Part shown: positions 27,009 to 36,395 of the stretch, piece after piece
How the letters are laid out: every line of letters starts with the position of its first letter
Position numbering within the stretch: the first letter of the stretch is position 1
Assembly: GCF_020535545.1 (NCBI RefSeq)
Contig: NZ_CP084753.1
Coordinates: 496,001-560,000 of the forward strand
Source of the DNA: Roseateles sp. XES5
Lineage (GTDB): Bacteria > Pseudomonadota > Alphaproteobacteria > Rhizobiales > Rhizobiaceae
Reading direction: 5' to 3'
Length of the DNA stretch: 64,000 bases
Translations under genes and position numbers: made by a program
Notes under the pieces: generated by a model
Database searches by the model: none
What the model was told of the DNA's origin: nothing
The model's input: the letters and a program-made list of their open reading frames with translations, nothing else

Positions 27009-30000
27009 TCAGAACTGCTTCGCCGCCCGGATGCGCCCGCCCGCGGATGTCTCCCCCTCTTCGGCGACGTTGAGGAGCAGGCTTGCTTCCAGCATCCAGA
27101 AGTCCGCCGTCTCGACCGAGACGCCAGCGGTCAGCGCGGCGAAGGCGCCGGAACCGTCGAGCGCCGAGAACCCGCCGGTGACGCCCAGCTTCGGCGTGAC
27201 CTTCGCGCCGCTTTCCAGCGTGAAGGAGCGCGCGATTTCCGCACCGAGGCTGACACGGAACTGCTCCTCGTCGAACCCTTCGACGGCGATCGTGTTGCCG
27301 GAAGCATCCTTCACGGCATAGTCGTCCACCGTTTCCGAGAAGTAGACCACGCGCAGTTTCGGCGTCAGCACGGTTTGCTCGTCGATATCCCACCGTCCCT
27401 CGAGACTGGTGTCGGCCATCCAGCGGGTGGTGTCGAACGTGCCGTCCCAGAAGGCCGTATCGATGTCGTTGGACGACCCGCCATAACGCAGGCTGGCATT
27501 CCAGAAGAGGTTCCGCCCGACTTCCAGCGACGCATAGGGACCGGCTAGCCAGCCATTGCCCGTCAGTTCCGCATCCGCATCGGCCGGATCGGTCATCCGG
27601 TCGAAATGGAGCGAGAAGCCGACCAGCGCCCGTTCGTTGAGCAGGTAGTCCGCCCCGAGATTGATCATCGCGAAGCTGCCCCACTTGCCGTCGTTCTGGT
27701 CGCGCTTGTGCGCAAGGAGCACGCCGTCGATCCAGATGTTGAACGGCGACAGCACACCGCCACTCACGCCATCGGCATGGTTTCGCGCGGCCTCCATCTG
27801 GTTGAGGCTGGTCGAGAACGTGGCCGCCATGCCGTCTTCCGAAGGCGTCATGCGTGCCGTGACCGGGTCCGTTGCCTCCATCATCTGCCGCCGCTCCAGA
27901 AGCCCGGGCACCTTGATGGACGAAGAGATCATGTTCTGCCGCGCTTCGACAAAACCATGGACGAGCGCGTCGATGTCCGACGCAACCTCGGCCGCATCGT
28001 GGATCAGTTTGTAGGTTACCACGCCGGTATTGGACGTGCCGAGCGCGCCGACAAGGCGATAGCCCACACGCACCGTGCCGGAATAGGCCGGGTCCGGCGC
28101 GAATTTCAGATACCAGCCGGCCGGGGTCGCGGCAGGGCCGGCCTGGGCGAGTTCGCCGCGGATGATCGTCGCCGTGCCGGCATTGGCCGGTTCGACGAAG
28201 GCAAGATCCGCGCCGGTGAACGGCCCGCCGGTCGCCCCGCGATTGAGGTAGACGTTGTTCGGCGTCGACCCGGCGGGAACCTCCACGACGATATCGGACG
28301 CGGTGACGGCCTGCGCCTTCACCATCAGGGTGAAGGCGGCGTTTCCGGTGGAACCGTTGCCGTCCGTCACCTGAATGGAGAAGGCATAGTCGCCGGCCGT
28401 TGCATCGGCGGCGAGCGGACCGGTGAGTTCGCCTGTCGAGACGTTCAGCACCAGCCCCTTGGGCAAGGTGCCGGAAGCGAGGCTGTAGATCAGCGCACCG
28501 CTTCCGCCCGTGGCGGAGATCGGCTGGCTGTAATCCTCGCCGGCCATCGCATCCTTGAGCGCGCCGCCCGCAGGCGAGAAGGCGAAGGACGCGTCGGCGA
28601 TCTTGACCTTGAGCGTATAGGCGGCAGAGCCAGCCACATTGGCCCCGTCCGTTGCCGTAACGGTGAAGGAAAAATCGCCGCTTGCACCCGGCGTGCCGCC
28701 AAGAGCGCCTGTAGACGGGTCGAGTACGATGCCCGCCGGCAACGCGCCGGCCGTGACGGCATAGCTGTAGGGTGCCGTGCCGCCGGCCGCGGTGAGCGGC
28801 TGGTTATAGGCGGTGCCCTTCGTTGCGACCGGGAGCGCGCCTGCCGATGGTGTCAGGGTGACGATCGTGGCAGCGGCGCGCTGGACGGTGACGGTGTAGG
28901 TCTGCTGTGTCACGCCATCCGGCGCCGTCACCACCGTGGTGACGACATTGGCGCCGACGACAAGAGAGATCGGCGTGGAGGCCGTGCCCGTCGTGACGGG
29001 ATTGCCATTGACCGCGACGCTCGCGCCGAGGGCGGAAACGGTCGGCGTCAGCGTCAGCGTGCTGACGGCATTTCCGACGCTCGCCGTGTAGGCGGTCGTG
29101 CCGGAAACAAAGGACGGCGCAAGCGTCCCGCTCGACAGGACGAGACCGGAAAGGCTCGCATCCGTGGATGCAGGCGCGGCGCGCGTCACGGTGATCGTAT
29201 AGGTGTCGGTCGTCACGCCATCCGGCGCCGTCACCACCGTGGTGATGACATTGGCGCCGACGACAAGAGAGAGAGGCGTGGAGGCCGTGCCCGTCGTGAC
29301 GGGATTGCCATTGACCGCGACGCTCGCGCCGAGGGCGGAAACGGTCGGTGTCAGCGTCAGAGTGCTGACGGCATTTCCGACGCTCGCCGTGTAGGCGGTC
29401 GTGCCGGAAACAAAGGACGGCGCAAGCGTCCCGCTCGACAGGACGAGACCGGAAAGGCTCGCATCCGTGGATGCAGGCGCGGCGCGCGTCACGGTGATCG
29501 TATAGGTATCGGTCGTCACGCCGTCCGCAGCCGTCACCACCGTCGTGATGACATTCGCGCCGACGACGAGGGGAATGGCCGTGGATGCCGCGCCGGAAGC
29601 GACGGCGATCGTGTTGACCGTGATCGCCGCGCCCGGGGCAGCGGCCGTCGGCGTCACCGTGACCGATGTCACGGCATCGGCGACAGACGCCGTATATGTC
29701 TTCGTGCCGGTGGCGAAGGACGGCGAAAGCGTGCCGCTCGACAGCGAGAGGGCCGAGAGCGTCGCGTCGGCCGAAGCGGCACGTGTGACCGTCGTCGTAT
29801 AGGTCTTCGTCGTGCCGTCTTCCGCGGTGACCACGGTCGTGATGGTGTTGGGACCGACCACAAGCGGGATCGGCGTGGAAGCGGTTCCGGAGGCAACGGT
29901 CGTATTGTTCACCGTCACTGTCGAGAGGCTGTCGGTGACGGTCGGCGTCACCGTGATCGTCGAGATGCTATTGGCCACGGAAGCCGTATAGCCGGTGGTG

Positions 30001-32006
30001 CCGGTGGTGAAGGACGGGCTGAGGGCAGCGCCCGAAAGCGAAAGGTTCGCCAGATCCGCCACGGAGGAGCGGATGCGCGTGACCGACAGCGTATAGGTCT
30101 TGACCGTCGTCAGGTCCTGCGCAGTCACGACCACGGAGATCGTGTTTGCACCAACCGCCAGGGAGATCGGATCGGAGGCAGTGGTGGTGGCGACGAGGGT
30201 GCCGTTCACCCGCACCGTCGCGGTGGGATCGGCAAGCGTTGGCCGCACCGTGATTTCGGAAATGCCGGTGACGGAGGCCGAATACCCTGTCGTGCCGGAG
30301 GCAAAGCTCGGGCTCAGCGTGCCGCGGGACAGGTCGAGGCCGGCAAGATCGGCATTGGACGACGGCGCACGGTTGAGCGTGACCGTATAGGTCTTCGTTA
30401 CCGCGTTGTTCGGGGATTTCACCACGATGGTAATCGGGTTGTCACCCACCACGAGCGAAATGGCATTGGACTGGGCGTGCGACGTCACCGGATCGCCGTT
30501 CACCGTAATGGTCGCGGCCGTGTCCGAAGCATAGGGTGTCACGCGGATCGACGGTATGCTGTTGCCGACGGAGGACGTGTAGTTGAGCTGGCCTGCAGAG
30601 AAGCTTGGCGTCAACCCACTGTTGGAAAGGCCGATGCCGATCAGGTCGGCGTCCGCCGAGGGCGGTGGCGGGCCTTGTCGGGTAGCGATGACCTGATAGG
30701 TCTTCGTCGTCGTGCCATCCTGCGCCGTCACCACGACATTGATCGTCACGGGCGTCAGCGGCGTGGGCAGGGAGACATCGGCAGAGGCGGTACCGGACGT
30801 ACGCGGGACACCATCGACGGTGATCGATGCTGCCGGATCGGCATACGGGGTGAAATTGACCGCGGTATTGGCGTTGGGAACGGACAGGGCATAGCTTGTC
30901 GTTGCGGCATCGAAGGTCGGCGTCATCGTGCCGACGGACGGGATGAGCGCCCCAAGATCGGCATTGGCCGACAGCGCGCGATTGACCGTCAGCGTATAGA
31001 TCTTCGGCCCCGTACCGTCCGGCGCCAGGACTTCGATGGTCACCGTGTTGGCGCCGGGTGTCAGGGCGATCAGGCTGGACGCCGTGTGCGAGGCAACCGT
31101 CTGGCCATTCACCGTGATGGTGGACGCCGTATCCGCCGCATAGGGCGTTATTCTGATGGCCGGAACGCTGTTCACGACGGTGGCGGTATAGCTCAGTGTG
31201 CCGGGAGAGAAGGATTGATCCAGCGATCCCTGTGAAAGGCCGATACCGATTAGCGTATTGTCCGAGGACGGCGGCGACCGCGTCACGGTCACGTTATAGG
31301 TTTGCGGCGTCGCGCTCGGCGCGGAGACCTCCACCGTTATGGCATTTGTGCCGACCGACAGAGGAATGTCGCCGGAAGCCGTGCCGGACGCAACGGTGGC
31401 GCCGTTCACGGTTATCGTCGTTGCGGCCGCATCCGCCGCCGTCGGCGTCACCTGGATCTTGTCGACGGCATTGCCGACCGTTGCGGTGTAGCTCAGCGTG
31501 CTCGACGAAAAGCCGGGGTTCAGGAAGCCGGAGGAAAGCGAAAGGAAGGAAAGATTGAGATTCGGCGGCGGCGCGGCGCGGGTGATCGTGACGGTATAGT
31601 CCTTCGTCGTGCCGTCTTCAGCGGTCACATGGATCGTCACGACATTGGGACCCACATCGAGGGGGATGAGCCGTATGACGCCGTGCTGGAGTGTAGACGT
31701 GCCTGCCGCCGTGGTAATCGTCATCTGCGAAAGCGGGTGGTCTTCCAGATACGCCTGGATGCCCGTCGACGGCGTACTGTTCCCGAGGGCGACGTTGTAG
31801 GACAGCGTGTTCGCCGAAAAGGACGGCGTCATTCCCCCTTGCGTAAAACCGATCCCACTGAGATTGGCGTTCGACGAGAGAGCTCCGGCGGCCGAAGACG
31901 GCATCAAGGCGGCGGCGCAGACGGCCAGCAAAAGCTGAAGCAGGAGCGCCCATTGAATGCCATAGCCGCGCATCACGCGCGACCGACTGCCAGAATGCCG
32001 ATTCAT
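27009..32006 (-). CDS. giant autotransporter adhesin with ten cadherin-like repeats
   Basis: 1665 residues. An extended signal peptide (about 1-42, with LLLQLLLAVCAAALMPSSAAG) leads to ten about 95-105-residue cadherin-like beta-sandwich repeats (residues about 43-1050). Each repeat has the pattern (L)S.G.L.PSF....YTASV ... ITV.P ... TVNG ... I.LVVGAN.IT.VV.A.DG.T.TYT.TVTR. Two Ig/He_PIG-like domains follow (AGTAPYSY... with GLVL and TGELTG motifs), then an alpha-helical linker (ASDIDALVHGFVEARQNM) and a C-terminal autotransporter beta-barrel ending in Phe. It is a type Va secreted surface protein, probably for adhesion or biofilm. Repeats 9 and 10 are nearly identical in DNA. It lies next to polysaccharide genes. 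Confidence 0.85.
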   Translation of the reverse strand: MNRHSGSRSRVMRGYGIQWALLLQLLLAVCAAALMPSSAAGALSSNANLSGIGFTQGGMTPSFSANTLSYNVALGNSTPSTGIQAYLEDHPLSQMTITTAAGTSTLQHGVIRLIPLDVGPNVVTIHVTAEDGTTKDYTVTITRAAPPPNLNLSFLSLSSGFLNPGFSSSTLSYTATVGNAVDKIQVTPTAADAAATTITVNGATVASGTASGDIPLSVGTNAITVEVSAPSATPQTYNVTVTRSPPSSDNTLIGIGLSQGSLDQSFSPGTLSYTATVVNSVPAIRITPYAADTASTITVNGQTVASHTASSLIALTPGANTVTIEVLAPDGTGPKIYTLTVNRALSANADLGALIPSVGTMTPTFDAATTSYALSVPNANTAVNFTPYADPAASITVDGVPRTSGTASADVSLPTPLTPVTINVVVTAQDGTTTKTYQVIATRQGPPPPSADADLIGIGLSNSGLTPSFSAGQLNYTSSVGNSIPSIRVTPYASDTAATITVNGDPVTSHAQSNAISLVVGDNPITIVVKSPNNAVTKTYTVTLNRAPSSNADLAGLDLSRGTLSPSFASGTTGYSASVTGISEITVRPTLADPTATVRVNGTLVATTTASDPISLAVGANTISVVVTAQDLTTVKTYTLSVTRIRSSVADLANLSLSGAALSPSFTTGTTGYTASVANSISTITVTPTVTDSLSTVTVNNTTVASGTASTPIPLVVGPNTITTVVTAEDGTTKTYTTTVTRAASADATLSALSLSSGTLSPSFATGTKTYTASVADAVTSVTVTPTAAAPGAAITVNTIAVASGAASTAIPLVVGANVITTVVTAADGVTTDTYTITVTRAAPASTDASLSGLVLSSGTLAPSFVSGTTAYTASVGNAVSTLTLTPTVSALGASVAVNGNPVTTGTASTPLSLVVGANVITTVVTAPDGVTTDTYTITVTRAAPASTDASLSGLVLSSGTLAPSFVSGTTAYTASVGNAVSTLTLTPTVSALGASVAVNGNPVTTGTASTPISLVVGANVVTTVVTAPDGVTQQTYTVTVQRAAATIVTLTPSAGALPVATKGTAYNQPLTAAGGTAPYSYAVTAGALPAGIVLDPSTGALGGTPGASGDFSFTVTATDGANVAGSAAYTLKVKIADASFAFSPAGGALKDAMAGEDYSQPISATGGSGALIYSLASGTLPKGLVLNVSTGELTGPLAADATAGDYAFSIQVTDGNGSTGNAAFTLMVKAQAVTASDIVVEVPAGSTPNNVYLNRGATGGPFTGADLAFVEPANAGTATIIRGELAQAGPAATPAGWYLKFAPDPAYSGTVRVGYRLVGALGTSNTGVVTYKLIHDAAEVASDIDALVHGFVEARQNMISSSIKVPGLLERRQMMEATDPVTARMTPSEDGMAATFSTSLNQMEAARNHADGVSGGVLSPFNIWIDGVLLAHKRDQNDGKWGSFAMINLGADYLLNERALVGFSLHFDRMTDPADADAELTGNGWLAGPYASLEVGRNLFWNASLRYGGSSNDIDTAFWDGTFDTTRWMADTSLEGRWDIDEQTVLTPKLRVVYFSETVDDYAVKDASGNTIAVEGFDEEQFRVSLGAEIARSFTLESGAKVTPKLGVTGGFSALDGSGAFAALTAGVSVETADFWMLEASLLLNVAEEGETSAGGRIRAAKQF
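28911..29516 (-). repeat. tandem 303-bp coding repeat in autotransporter
   Basis: Two consecutive 303-bp units (28911-29213 and 29214-29516) differ at about 6 positions by eye (about 98% identity), encoding 101 residues each. The other repeats of the gene are much more diverged, so this duplication is recent or kept uniform by recombination. Confidence 0.9.
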
Positions 32007-32222
32007 TTCCCGCCCCTAAGCATGCATGGGCGAGCTCCGTCATCATGACAGCCCGGTCCCCAAACCGGGTACTGAGTGCCATGGAACACCATTGCATACA
32101 ACCCAGCATCGTAGAATAATGGCAGAAATATGCCAATGCGAGCATTCCCTAATTTAGAAGCCGCTGGCATTAAGACTGCGACGCTATTGCACTTTCGCGG
32201 GACGAGCGCTTGCATTAAAACT

Positions 32223-32237
32223 GGTATCTGAAATACC
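32223..32237 (+). promoter_or_regulatory. inverted repeat before Rrf2/cbb3 operon
   Basis: GGTAT-N5-ATACC dyad 46 bp upstream of the chosen Rrf2 start. On the minus strand it reads AAGGTATTT, similar to the A/T-rich half-site of NsrR boxes. It is the best candidate for autoregulation of the Rrf2-ccoNOQP operon. No TTGAT-N4-ATCAA box is present in this leader. Confidence 0.5.
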
Positions 32238-32283
32238 TTTTATGCAACGCCAGCCGACCCGTGACGGGTCCGGGGACTTGCCG

Positions 32284-32730
32284 ATGCGGATGACGCTTCA
32301 TACGGACTATGCCTTGCGCATGCTGATCTACATCGCGACGCGGCCGGATGGGATCTGTACGGTCAACGACGTGGCGGAGGCCTACGGCCTTTCGCGCAAC
32401 CACCTGCTCAAGGTGGCGCAGACCCTGCGCGGTCTCGATCTCATCGAAACGACCCGCGGCCGCGCCGGCGGCATCCGTCTTGCCAAGGCACCGGAAGACA
32501 TCGCTGTCGGCGCCCTCGTGCGGGCGACGGAGGAAGAGTTTTCGCTGGCCGAATGCATGCAGGCGGGCGGGCGGGCCTGCGCCATTTCGCCAGCCTGCCG
32601 GCTGAAGGGCATGCTGCACGAAGCGCTCGGCGCGTTCCTCGCCGTGCTCGACAAGTACACACTCGCCGACATCGTGCGGAACCGGGCCTCGCTCGGTCCG
32701 CTGCTCGGCATCGACGCCAACGCCGCATGA
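32284..32730 (+). CDS. Rrf2-family (NsrR-like) Fe-S transcriptional regulator
   Basis: 148 residues from ATG 32284 (GGGGA upstream; the in-frame ATG at 32242 is less likely because Rrf2 proteins begin MRxTxxTDYALR). The winged helix includes TVNDVAEAYGLSRNHLLKVAQ. Three cysteines are arranged C-x7-C-x5-C (CMQAGGRAC, then AISPAC), followed by RLK, matching the [Fe-S] ligand region of NsrR/IscR-type sensors. It is 16 bp upstream of ccoN and is probably the first gene of that operon. With a truncated haemoglobin downstream, nitric oxide sensing is the leading hypothesis. Confidence 0.87.
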   Translation: MRMTLHTDYALRMLIYIATRPDGICTVNDVAEAYGLSRNHLLKVAQTLRGLDLIETTRGRAGGIRLAKAPEDIAVGALVRATEEEFSLAECMQAGGRACAISPACRLKGMLHEALGAFLAVLDKYTLADIVRNRASLGPLLGIDANAA

Positions 32731-32746
32731 GACGAAGGGGAGATCG

Positions 32747-34390
32747 ATGATAACGGGATTGACGGTTTCGGAGCGCCATCTCGCGCTCTTCGTACTCGGC
32801 GCGCTGGCGCTGACCGGCCTTGCCATGGCGGTCGCCGGGCGCGGCGATCCGCTTGCCATACACGGCTATATCGTGCTCGCCTTCAGTCTCGGCCTCGGCT
32901 TTGCGGTTCTCTCCGCGCTCTTCGCGCCGGAACCGCCGGAAAGCCGCCTTTCGGAATATTACGACGACCCGACGCGGCTCGGCATCATCCTGTCGCTCGC
33001 CTGGGCCGTCGCCGGCATGTTCGTCGGCGTCTGGGTGGCAGCGTTGCTGGCATGGCCGGAATTGACCTTCGTGGATTCGGCCTGGGCGAGCTTCGGGCGA
33101 CTGCGGCCGGTGCACACCTCAGGCGTCATCTTCGGCTTCGGCGGCAATGCGCTGATCGCCACGTCCTTCCATGTACTGCAGCGGACCTGTCGCGCCCGCC
33201 TGCCCGACCAGTTCAGCCCCTGGTTCGTGCTGATCGGCTACAATCTCTTCTGCCTTGTTGCCGCCACCGGCTACCTGATGGGCCTTACCCAGTCGAAGGA
33301 ATATGCCGAGCCGGAATGGTATGCCGATATCTGGCTGGTGATCGTCTGGGTCGTCTATTTCCTCATCTATATCCGCACGCTCCAGCGCCGGAAGGAGCCG
33401 CATATCTATGTGGCCAACTGGTACTACATGGCCTTCATCCTGGTCGTGGCGGTGCTGCACATCGTCAACAATCTCGCCGTGCCCGTCTCCTTCGGCCACG
33501 CCAAGAGCTATTCGCTGTTCTCCGGCGTGCAGGATGCCATGACCCAATGGTGGTACGGCCACAACGCCGTCGCCTTCTTCCTGACGGCCGGCTTCCTCGG
33601 CATGATGTATTACTACCTGCCGAAACGCGCGGAGCGGCCGATCTTCTCCTACCGCCTCTCCATCATCAGTTTCTGGGGCATCACCTTCATGTATATGTGG
33701 GCGGGCGCGCACCACCTGCACTACACCGCCCTGCCGCAATGGGTGCAGACGCTCGGCATGACCTTCTCCATCGTGCTCCTCGTGCCCTCCTGGGCTTCGG
33801 CCGGCAATGCGCTCGCCACGCTCAACGGCGCCTGGCACCGGGTGCGCGACGACGCGACGCTGCGCTTCATGATGGTCGCCGCCGTCTTCTACGGACTGTC
33901 CACCTTCGAAGGCTCCTTCATGGCGATCCGCGCCGTCAACTCGCTCTCGCACTATACCGACTGGACCGTCGGCCATGTCCATGCCGGCGCGCTCGGCTGG
34001 GTGGCGATGATCACCTTCGGCTCGCTCTATGCCCTCGTGCCGTGGATGTGGAAGCAGGAGCGCATGTATTCGCCCAGGCTCATCGAGCTGCACTTCTGGC
34101 TCGCCTTGGCCGGCACCGTCGTCTACGTCTTCTCGATGTGGAATTCGGGCATCATCCAGGGCCTGATGTGGCGCACCTACAATGACAGCGGCACGCTCGC
34201 CTATTCCTTCATCGACAGCCTCGTCGCCATGCATCCCTACTACATCGCCCGCGCCTTCGGGGGCCTGCTGTTCCTCACCGGCGCCGTCGTCTGCTGCATC
34301 AACGTCGCCATGACGATCCGCATGGCGCGCAATGCCCGCAAGGTGGAAACTGCCAGCGACGTCCCCCTCCTCGCGCAGGCAGGAGAGTGA
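32747..34390 (+). CDS. ccoN: cbb3-type cytochrome c oxidase subunit I
   Basis: 547 residues, about 14 membrane helices, full length for CcoN/FixN. Haem and copper ligands are present: [17 protein letters not shown] (low-spin haem His), [17 protein letters not shown] (CuB His), [18 protein letters not shown] (CuB His pair) and [15 protein letters not shown] (haem b3 and low-spin His). It forms the catalytic core reducing O2 to water with high affinity. The order ccoN-O-Q-P with tight spacing follows. A GAAGGGGAG ribosome site precedes the ATG. No FixK box is seen upstream, unlike typical fixNOQP. Confidence 0.95.
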   Translation: MITGLTVSERHLALFVLGALALTGLAMAVAGRGDPLAIHGYIVLAFSLGLGFAVLSALFAPEPPESRLSEYYDDPTRLGIILSLAWAVAGMFVGVWVAALLAWPELTFVDSAWASFGRLRPVHTSGVIFGFGGNALIATSFHVLQRTCRARLPDQFSPWFVLIGYNLFCLVAATGYLMGLTQSKEYAEPEWYADIWLVIVWVVYFLIYIRTLQRRKEPHIYVANWYYMAFILVVAVLHIVNNLAVPVSFGHAKSYSLFSGVQDAMTQWWYGHNAVAFFLTAGFLGMMYYYLPKRAERPIFSYRLSIISFWGITFMYMWAGAHHLHYTALPQWVQTLGMTFSIVLLVPSWASAGNALATLNGAWHRVRDDATLRFMMVAAVFYGLSTFEGSFMAIRAVNSLSHYTDWTVGHVHAGALGWVAMITFGSLYALVPWMWKQERMYSPRLIELHFWLALAGTVVYVFSMWNSGIIQGLMWRTYNDSGTLAYSFIDSLVAMHPYYIARAFGGLLFLTGAVVCCINVAMTIRMARNARKVETASDVPLLAQAGE

Positions 34391-34392
34391 CC

Positions 34393-35127
34393 ATGAAGGA
34401 ATTCTTCCACCGCAAGATCGAACGCAACGCGATCGGCTTCGTCCTGGCCATCGTGGGTGTCGCCTCCATCGGCGGCCTCGTCGAGATCGCCCCGCTCTTC
34501 ACCATCCACGAGACGGTGGAGGACGCGCCGGACATGCGGCTTTATACGCCGCTGCAGCTGGCCGGGCGCGACGTCTACATCCGCGAGGGCTGCTACAACT
34601 GCCACTCGCAGATGATCCGCCCCTTCCGCGCCGAGACCCTGCGCTATGGCCACTACTCGACGGCCGGTGAGTTCGTCTACGACCACCCCTTCCAGTGGGG
34701 CAGCAAGCGCACCGGTCCCGACCTGGCCCGCGTGGGCGGCAAGTATTCCGATGCCTGGCACGTCGCCCATCTGATGAACCCGCGCGACGTCGTGCCGGAA
34801 TCGGTGATGCCGCGTTACGGCTGGCTGAAGACCAATGCACTGAGGATCGACGATCTCGGTGAACACCTTGCCGCCCAGCGCGCCGTCGGGGTGCCCTATA
34901 CGGATGCGATGATCGCAAACGCCACGGCGGATGCCCGCGGCCAGGCGAATCCGGATGGTGCGGAATCCTCCGGCGTGGCGGAACGGTATGGCGAGGCGAC
35001 CAATGTGCGCGCCTTCGACGGCAATCCCGGCCTCCTGACGGAAATGGACGCGCTCGTCGCCTATCTGCAGATCGTCGGCCAGTTGACAAAGGCCGCCCAC
35101 CAGGAAACCGCGGCGAAGGAGGAGTGA
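34393..35127 (+). CDS. ccoO: cbb3-type cytochrome c oxidase subunit II (monohaem)
   Basis: 244 residues from ATG 34393, 8 nt after AGGAG; the GTG at 34387 overlaps ccoN. One N-terminal anchor (about residues 15-37) precedes a periplasmic cytochrome c domain. It has [12 protein letters not shown] (CxxCH haem c) and a distal Met ligand in [11 protein letters not shown]. It passes electrons from CcoP or soluble cytochrome c to CcoN. C-terminal [13 protein letters not shown] matches the family. Confidence 0.95.
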   Translation: MKEFFHRKIERNAIGFVLAIVGVASIGGLVEIAPLFTIHETVEDAPDMRLYTPLQLAGRDVYIREGCYNCHSQMIRPFRAETLRYGHYSTAGEFVYDHPFQWGSKRTGPDLARVGGKYSDAWHVAHLMNPRDVVPESVMPRYGWLKTNALRIDDLGEHLAAQRAVGVPYTDAMIANATADARGQANPDGAESSGVAERYGEATNVRAFDGNPGLLTEMDALVAYLQIVGQLTKAAHQETAAKEE

Positions 35128-35131
35128 GGCG

Positions 35132-35302
35132 ATGGAGGTCGACCACAACAGCGTCGTCGCCTTCGCCAAGAGCTGGGGCCTCTTCTATCTCATCGCCATG
35201 GCCGGGGGCGTGCTGATCTACGCCTTCTGGCCGGGCAACCGGAAGCGCTTCAACCGCGCCAAGACGAGCATTCTCGACAAAGACGACCGGCCGGGGGACT
35301 AG
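35132..35302 (+). CDS. ccoQ: cbb3-type cytochrome c oxidase subunit IV (CcoQ/FixQ)
   Basis: Short ORF of 56 residues (ATG 35132, TAG 35300-35302) between ccoO and ccoP, 4 bp and 3 bp from them. One transmembrane helix (about residues 14-33) is followed by the FWPGNRKRFNRAK motif, characteristic of CcoQ. It stabilises the oxidase complex. Confidence 0.92.
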   Translation: MEVDHNSVVAFAKSWGLFYLIAMAGGVLIYAFWPGNRKRFNRAKTSILDKDDRPGD

Positions 35303-35305
35303 GGC

Positions 35306-36184
35306 ATGGCAACCGAGAGACACGATCCCGCCACCGGGCGGACGACCACCGGACACGAGTGGAACGGCATCGAGGAGTTGGAGACGCCCATTCCGCGCGT
35401 CGTGCTCTTCTTCCTCATCGTCACCACGCTGTTCGCCATCGGCTACTGGATCCTGATGCCGGCCTGGCCGCTGGGGGTCACCTATACGAAGGGCCTGCTC
35501 GGCATCGACCAGCGCACCGTCGTGACGAAGCAGGTCGAGGATGCCGCCACGGCCCGCGCCGTCTGGACCGGCCGTATCGCCGAGACGAGCCTTGCAGACA
35601 TCGCCGCCGACCCGGACCTGATGAAGCATGTACGCGAGACGGGCCGCACGCTCTTCATCGACAATTGCGCCGCCTGCCACGGCACGCGCGGCACCGGCGG
35701 TCCGGGCTTCCCCAACCTGACCGCAAAGGCCCGACTGTGGGGCGGAGAACCGGAAACCATCGCCGAGACGATCCGCATCGGCATCAACTCCACCAATGCG
35801 GAAACGCGCGTCTCGCAGATGATGGCCTTCGGCCGGGATGGCATACTCGATGACGGCCAGGTGCGCGCCGTCGCCGCCTATGTGCGCTCGCTCTCCGGCC
35901 TGCCGATGAGCGTCGACGACACGGCGCGCATTGCGGCCGGCCAGCAGGTCTTCGCCGACAATTGCGTCGCCTGCCACGGCGAGGATGCCCGCGGCAGCAT
36001 GGATGCCGGCGCGCCTGATCTCACCGATGCGACATGGATCTACGGCGGTGACGCGCAGACCGTCTTCACCACGATCTATTCCGGGCGGCAGGGCCACATG
36101 CCCCATTGGGAAGGACGGCTGACGCCGGTCGATATCAAGCTGCTGGCGCTTTATGTCGACACGCTCGGGGAGGAGGGCCGATGA
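35306..36184 (+). CDS. ccoP: cbb3-type cytochrome c oxidase subunit III (dihaem)
   Basis: 292 residues. N-terminal HEWNGIEELETPIPR, a membrane anchor at about residues 32-52, then two cytochrome c domains with CAACH (near residue 126) and CVACH (near residue 219) haem sites and distal Met residues. It delivers electrons to CcoO/CcoN. The stop overlaps the next ORF's ATG (36181). Confidence 0.95.
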   Translation: MATERHDPATGRTTTGHEWNGIEELETPIPRVVLFFLIVTTLFAIGYWILMPAWPLGVTYTKGLLGIDQRTVVTKQVEDAATARAVWTGRIAETSLADIAADPDLMKHVRETGRTLFIDNCAACHGTRGTGGPGFPNLTAKARLWGGEPETIAETIRIGINSTNAETRVSQMMAFGRDGILDDGQVRAVAAYVRSLSGLPMSVDDTARIAAGQQVFADNCVACHGEDARGSMDAGAPDLTDATWIYGGDAQTVFTTIYSGRQGHMPHWEGRLTPVDIKLLALYVDTLGEEGR

Positions 36185-36378
36185 GCGCCACGGCAAGCAG
36201 GCCACGCCTCAACTGGCGGCTCGTCTCCTTCCTGCTCGTCGGAGCCGGCGCGCTGCTGTTCGTCGGCGCCAACGTCCATCTCGTTCATGTCGCGCTCTCC
36301 TCGCAGCCCGGCTGCGTGGAGCACCTGAAGACGGAAGGCCAGGATGGCGCATACCGCGCCGCCGGCTCCTCCTGCTGA
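36181..36378 (+). CDS. 65-residue membrane protein after ccoP
   Basis: The ATG at 36181 overlaps the ccoP stop (ATGA). It is a small protein with one transmembrane helix (about residues 14-36, SFLLVGAGALLFVGANVHLV) and a short outward tail with two cysteines, ending SSC. I recognise no named family. Overlap with ccoP and the 17-bp gap to DUF2189 place it in the operon, where it may assist oxidase assembly or stability. It is not CcoH/G/I/S. Confidence 0.65.
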   Translation: MSATASRPRLNWRLVSFLLVGAGALLFVGANVHLVHVALSSQPGCVEHLKTEGQDGAYRAAGSSC

Positions 36379-36395
36379 ACGGAGGAAGGAAAACC

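Noticed and set aside
28911..29516. Tandem repeats considered as CRISPR
   Set aside because: Units are 303 bp, coding, contiguous and in frame; no short repeats with spacers.
27606..31235. A 1209-residue open frame opposite the autotransporter gene
   Set aside because: It is an antisense shadow produced by repeated Gly/Thr/Val/Ala codons on the other strand; the protein is Arg/Gly/Asp/His-rich without any domain, while the minus-strand gene has signal, repeats and beta-barrel.
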